This document shows, piece by piece, positions 5,547 through 6,771 of a stretch of 6,771 nt of DNA (its first letter is position 1; each line of letters begins with the position of its first letter). Under the pieces are notes generated by a model. That model saw only the letters and a program-made list of their open reading frames with translations. It was not told the DNA's origin and did not search any database. This DNA is from an uncultured Lachnospiraceae bacterium (GTDB lineage Bacteria; Bacillota; Clostridia; Lachnospirales; Lachnospiraceae): contig USDI01000120.1 in the NCBI GenBank assembly GCA_900553305.1, positions 1 through 6,771 of the forward strand. The letters run 5' to 3'. The position numbers and the translations under genes were made by a program.

Positions 5547-6771
5547 AGGATGTTTTACGACCAATTTTAGAGCTGACCGTGATCTTACCCGGTCTTCTTC
5601 TTTCGTATTTTCCGGTAAAGTCCTATTTAAAGAAGTCACCGGGAGGGCTTGCCGCGTGGGTGCTGCCGCTGCTGGCAGGATTTTGTACCGCAGGAGGACT
5701 CATCTGCTATAATCGTCGCATGTCCATAGTGCCAGCTCTGGTGCTCATTGTATTGTTTACGATCGTACTGTATGTGAGTACACTCCGGATTTCCCTGTGG
5801 AAATCCGGGTCGATTGCACTGTCAGCCTGTGCAGTATTTTCATGCATCAACAGCCTGTCCAGAGCCGTCAGCGCAGCAATTGTGATGCATGCACAGGAAA
5901 CGATGCAGGGGCCGTGGTTCTGCTTTGAGGCCTGTGTTTTTTATAATGCGGTTTGTTGGCTGATCGTAGCTGCGGCATATTATCCGGCAACGCATGTAGT
6001 CCGGACGATGGTTGAAGATGACAATTTCGCACAGACATGGTATGTGTTCTGGGTGCTTCCTGTGGAGTTTATTCTGCTGAATCTTTTCATGATCCCGCGT
6101 TACCAGTCAACTCTCCAGACCGGAAGGGTTTTACAGGGCTATATCGTTATCAGCATTGCACTTCTGGTGTTGATGCTCTGGTTCAATATGATCTTTCTGT
6201 TGATGGCGGTGAGTATCAACCGGAACGCGAGACTGCAGAATGAAAACCAGATGCTTTCCATGCAGCAGCAACGTTATGATAATCTTACGGCTGCGATTGA
6301 AGAGGCGCGGCAGGCACGGCACGATATGCGCCATCAGCTCTATCAGATCTCGGCTCTGGCAGAAGACGGTGATCTGGAAAGTCTGAAGACATATCTTGCA
6401 AAAACGGTTTCCAGAATTCCAACTCTGGATATGAATTTTTGTGAAAACCGCGCAGCGGACAGAGTAGTTGGTTACTACTGGACACTTTGTACGCGCGAGG
6501 GCATTTCCTTCTGTGCACAGCTCGATTTGCCGGAATTACTTCCGACAGATGAGATGGATATGTGTCTGGTGCTGTCAAATCTTCTGGAAAATGCACTGGA
6601 GGCAAGCCTTCGTACTGCGACCGTACGGCGGCAGATCAGGGTTACCGCATATGTTCATGCTGAGAGAATTTTACTGATTGAGGTCGAAAATGCGTTTGAC
6701 GGAGAAGTCAGGGAAAAGGGCGGAGTTTTCATCTCATCCAAGCGCAGGGGGAACGGTCTCGGTATCCAGTC
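5543..6771 (+). CDS. GHKL sensor histidine kinase (AgrC/LytTR-partner type), 3' end missing
   Basis: The ATG at 5543 overlaps the response-regulator stop as ATGA, with AAAGGGGG (5527-5534) upstream. The frame stays open for 409 codons to the window edge. The N-terminal half (about residues 12-223) is hydrophobic, with about six or seven membrane segments (for example 36-55, 62-79, 131-147, 167-184, 199-223) and no PAS, HAMP or large extracellular domain. A probable coiled-coil linker (225-256) leads to the H-box ARHDMRHQL with phospho-acceptor H260. The N-box is LSNLLENALEAS (344-355). A D-box-like VENAFDG (381-387) and G-box SSKRRGNGLGIQ (398-409) follow. This is the HATPase_c_5 arrangement of peptide-sensing kinases of the AgrC/ComD group. 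Only about the last 25-35 residues should be missing. It senses an unknown signal at the membrane and phosphorylates the LytTR regulator. No signal-peptide gene is visible in the window. Confidence 0.92.
   Translation, partial: MKDVLRPILELTVILPGLLLSYFPVKSYLKKSPGGLAAWVLPLLAGFCTAGGLICYNRRMSIVPALVLIVLFTIVLYVSTLRISLWKSGSIALSACAVFSCINSLSRAVSAAIVMHAQETMQGPWFCFEACVFYNAVCWLIVAAAYYPATHVVRTMVEDDNFAQTWYVFWVLPVEFILLNLFMIPRYQSTLQTGRVLQGYIVISIALLVLMLWFNMIFLLMAVSINRNARLQNENQMLSMQQQRYDNLTAAIEEARQARHDMRHQLYQISALAEDGDLESLKTYLAKTVSRIPTLDMNFCENRAADRVVGYYWTLCTREGISFCAQLDLPELLPTDEMDMCLVLSNLLENALEASLRTATVRRQIRVTAYVHAERILLIEVENAFDGEVREKGGVFISSKRRGNGLGIQ

Noticed and set aside
4884..5639. 251-codon open frame antisense to the response regulator
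   Set aside because: It lies opposite a complete LytTR regulator with all motifs intact. Its translation has no recognisable domain, and it extends antisense into the kinase gene.
1..6771. tRNA, rRNA, CRISPR, insertion sequence or attachment site
   Set aside because: I looked for these on both strands. The only tandem repeats are the three units at 4701-4760, which are too short and too few for CRISPR. No transposase, integrase or terminal repeats were seen.

Overview
The window looks like a chromosomal stretch from a low-to-mid G+C anaerobic Firmicute, most likely a gut Clostridia/Lachnospiraceae-type organism. The basis is the mix of protein families (a stand-alone TfoX N-terminal-domain protein, a MepA-like MATE pump with a MarR partner, an AgrA/AgrC-like LytTR two-component pair, a Gram-positive-style lipoprotein), the strong AGGAGG-type ribosome binding sites and the sigma-A-like promoters. 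No phylogenetic marker is present, so this is an inference. Nothing in the window is an RNA gene, insertion sequence, CRISPR array or phage gene.

Layout. (1) 1-309, plus strand: the 3' part of a TfoX-N-domain gene cut by the left edge. (2) 397-2220, minus strand: a two-gene marR-MATE operon. The regulator is first and the 12-helix efflux pump second. A clear promoter lies at 2267-2295, with a palindrome over its -10 box that is a good candidate for the autorepressor operator. (3) 2296-2410 holds nothing I can support. (4) 2411-2447: a strong Rho-independent terminator for the next gene. (5) 2459-4600, minus strand: a 713-residue secreted lipoprotein with PQQ/beta-propeller-like repeats and no family I can name. 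(6) 4601-4823: a compact divergent control region. (7) 4824-5546, plus strand: a LytTR-type response regulator, overlapping by ATGA with (8) 5543-6771, a GHKL sensor histidine kinase that runs off the right edge.

How the genes work together. There are two separate units. The marR-MATE operon is laid out like the staphylococcal mepRA drug-responsive efflux system: the repressor probably controls both genes and is released by toxic compounds. The second unit is a divergent signalling module: a membrane sensor kinase and its LytTR regulator on one side, a large surface lipoprotein on the other. The intergenic region has exactly three 20-bp tandem direct repeats (4701-4760) filling the space between the two divergent -35 boxes. 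This suggests that the LytTR protein binds there and sets expression of both the lipoprotein and its own operon. The lipoprotein would then be the main output of the kinase, or a sensory partner of it. This repeat-controlled lipoprotein/LytTR module is the most interesting item in the window.
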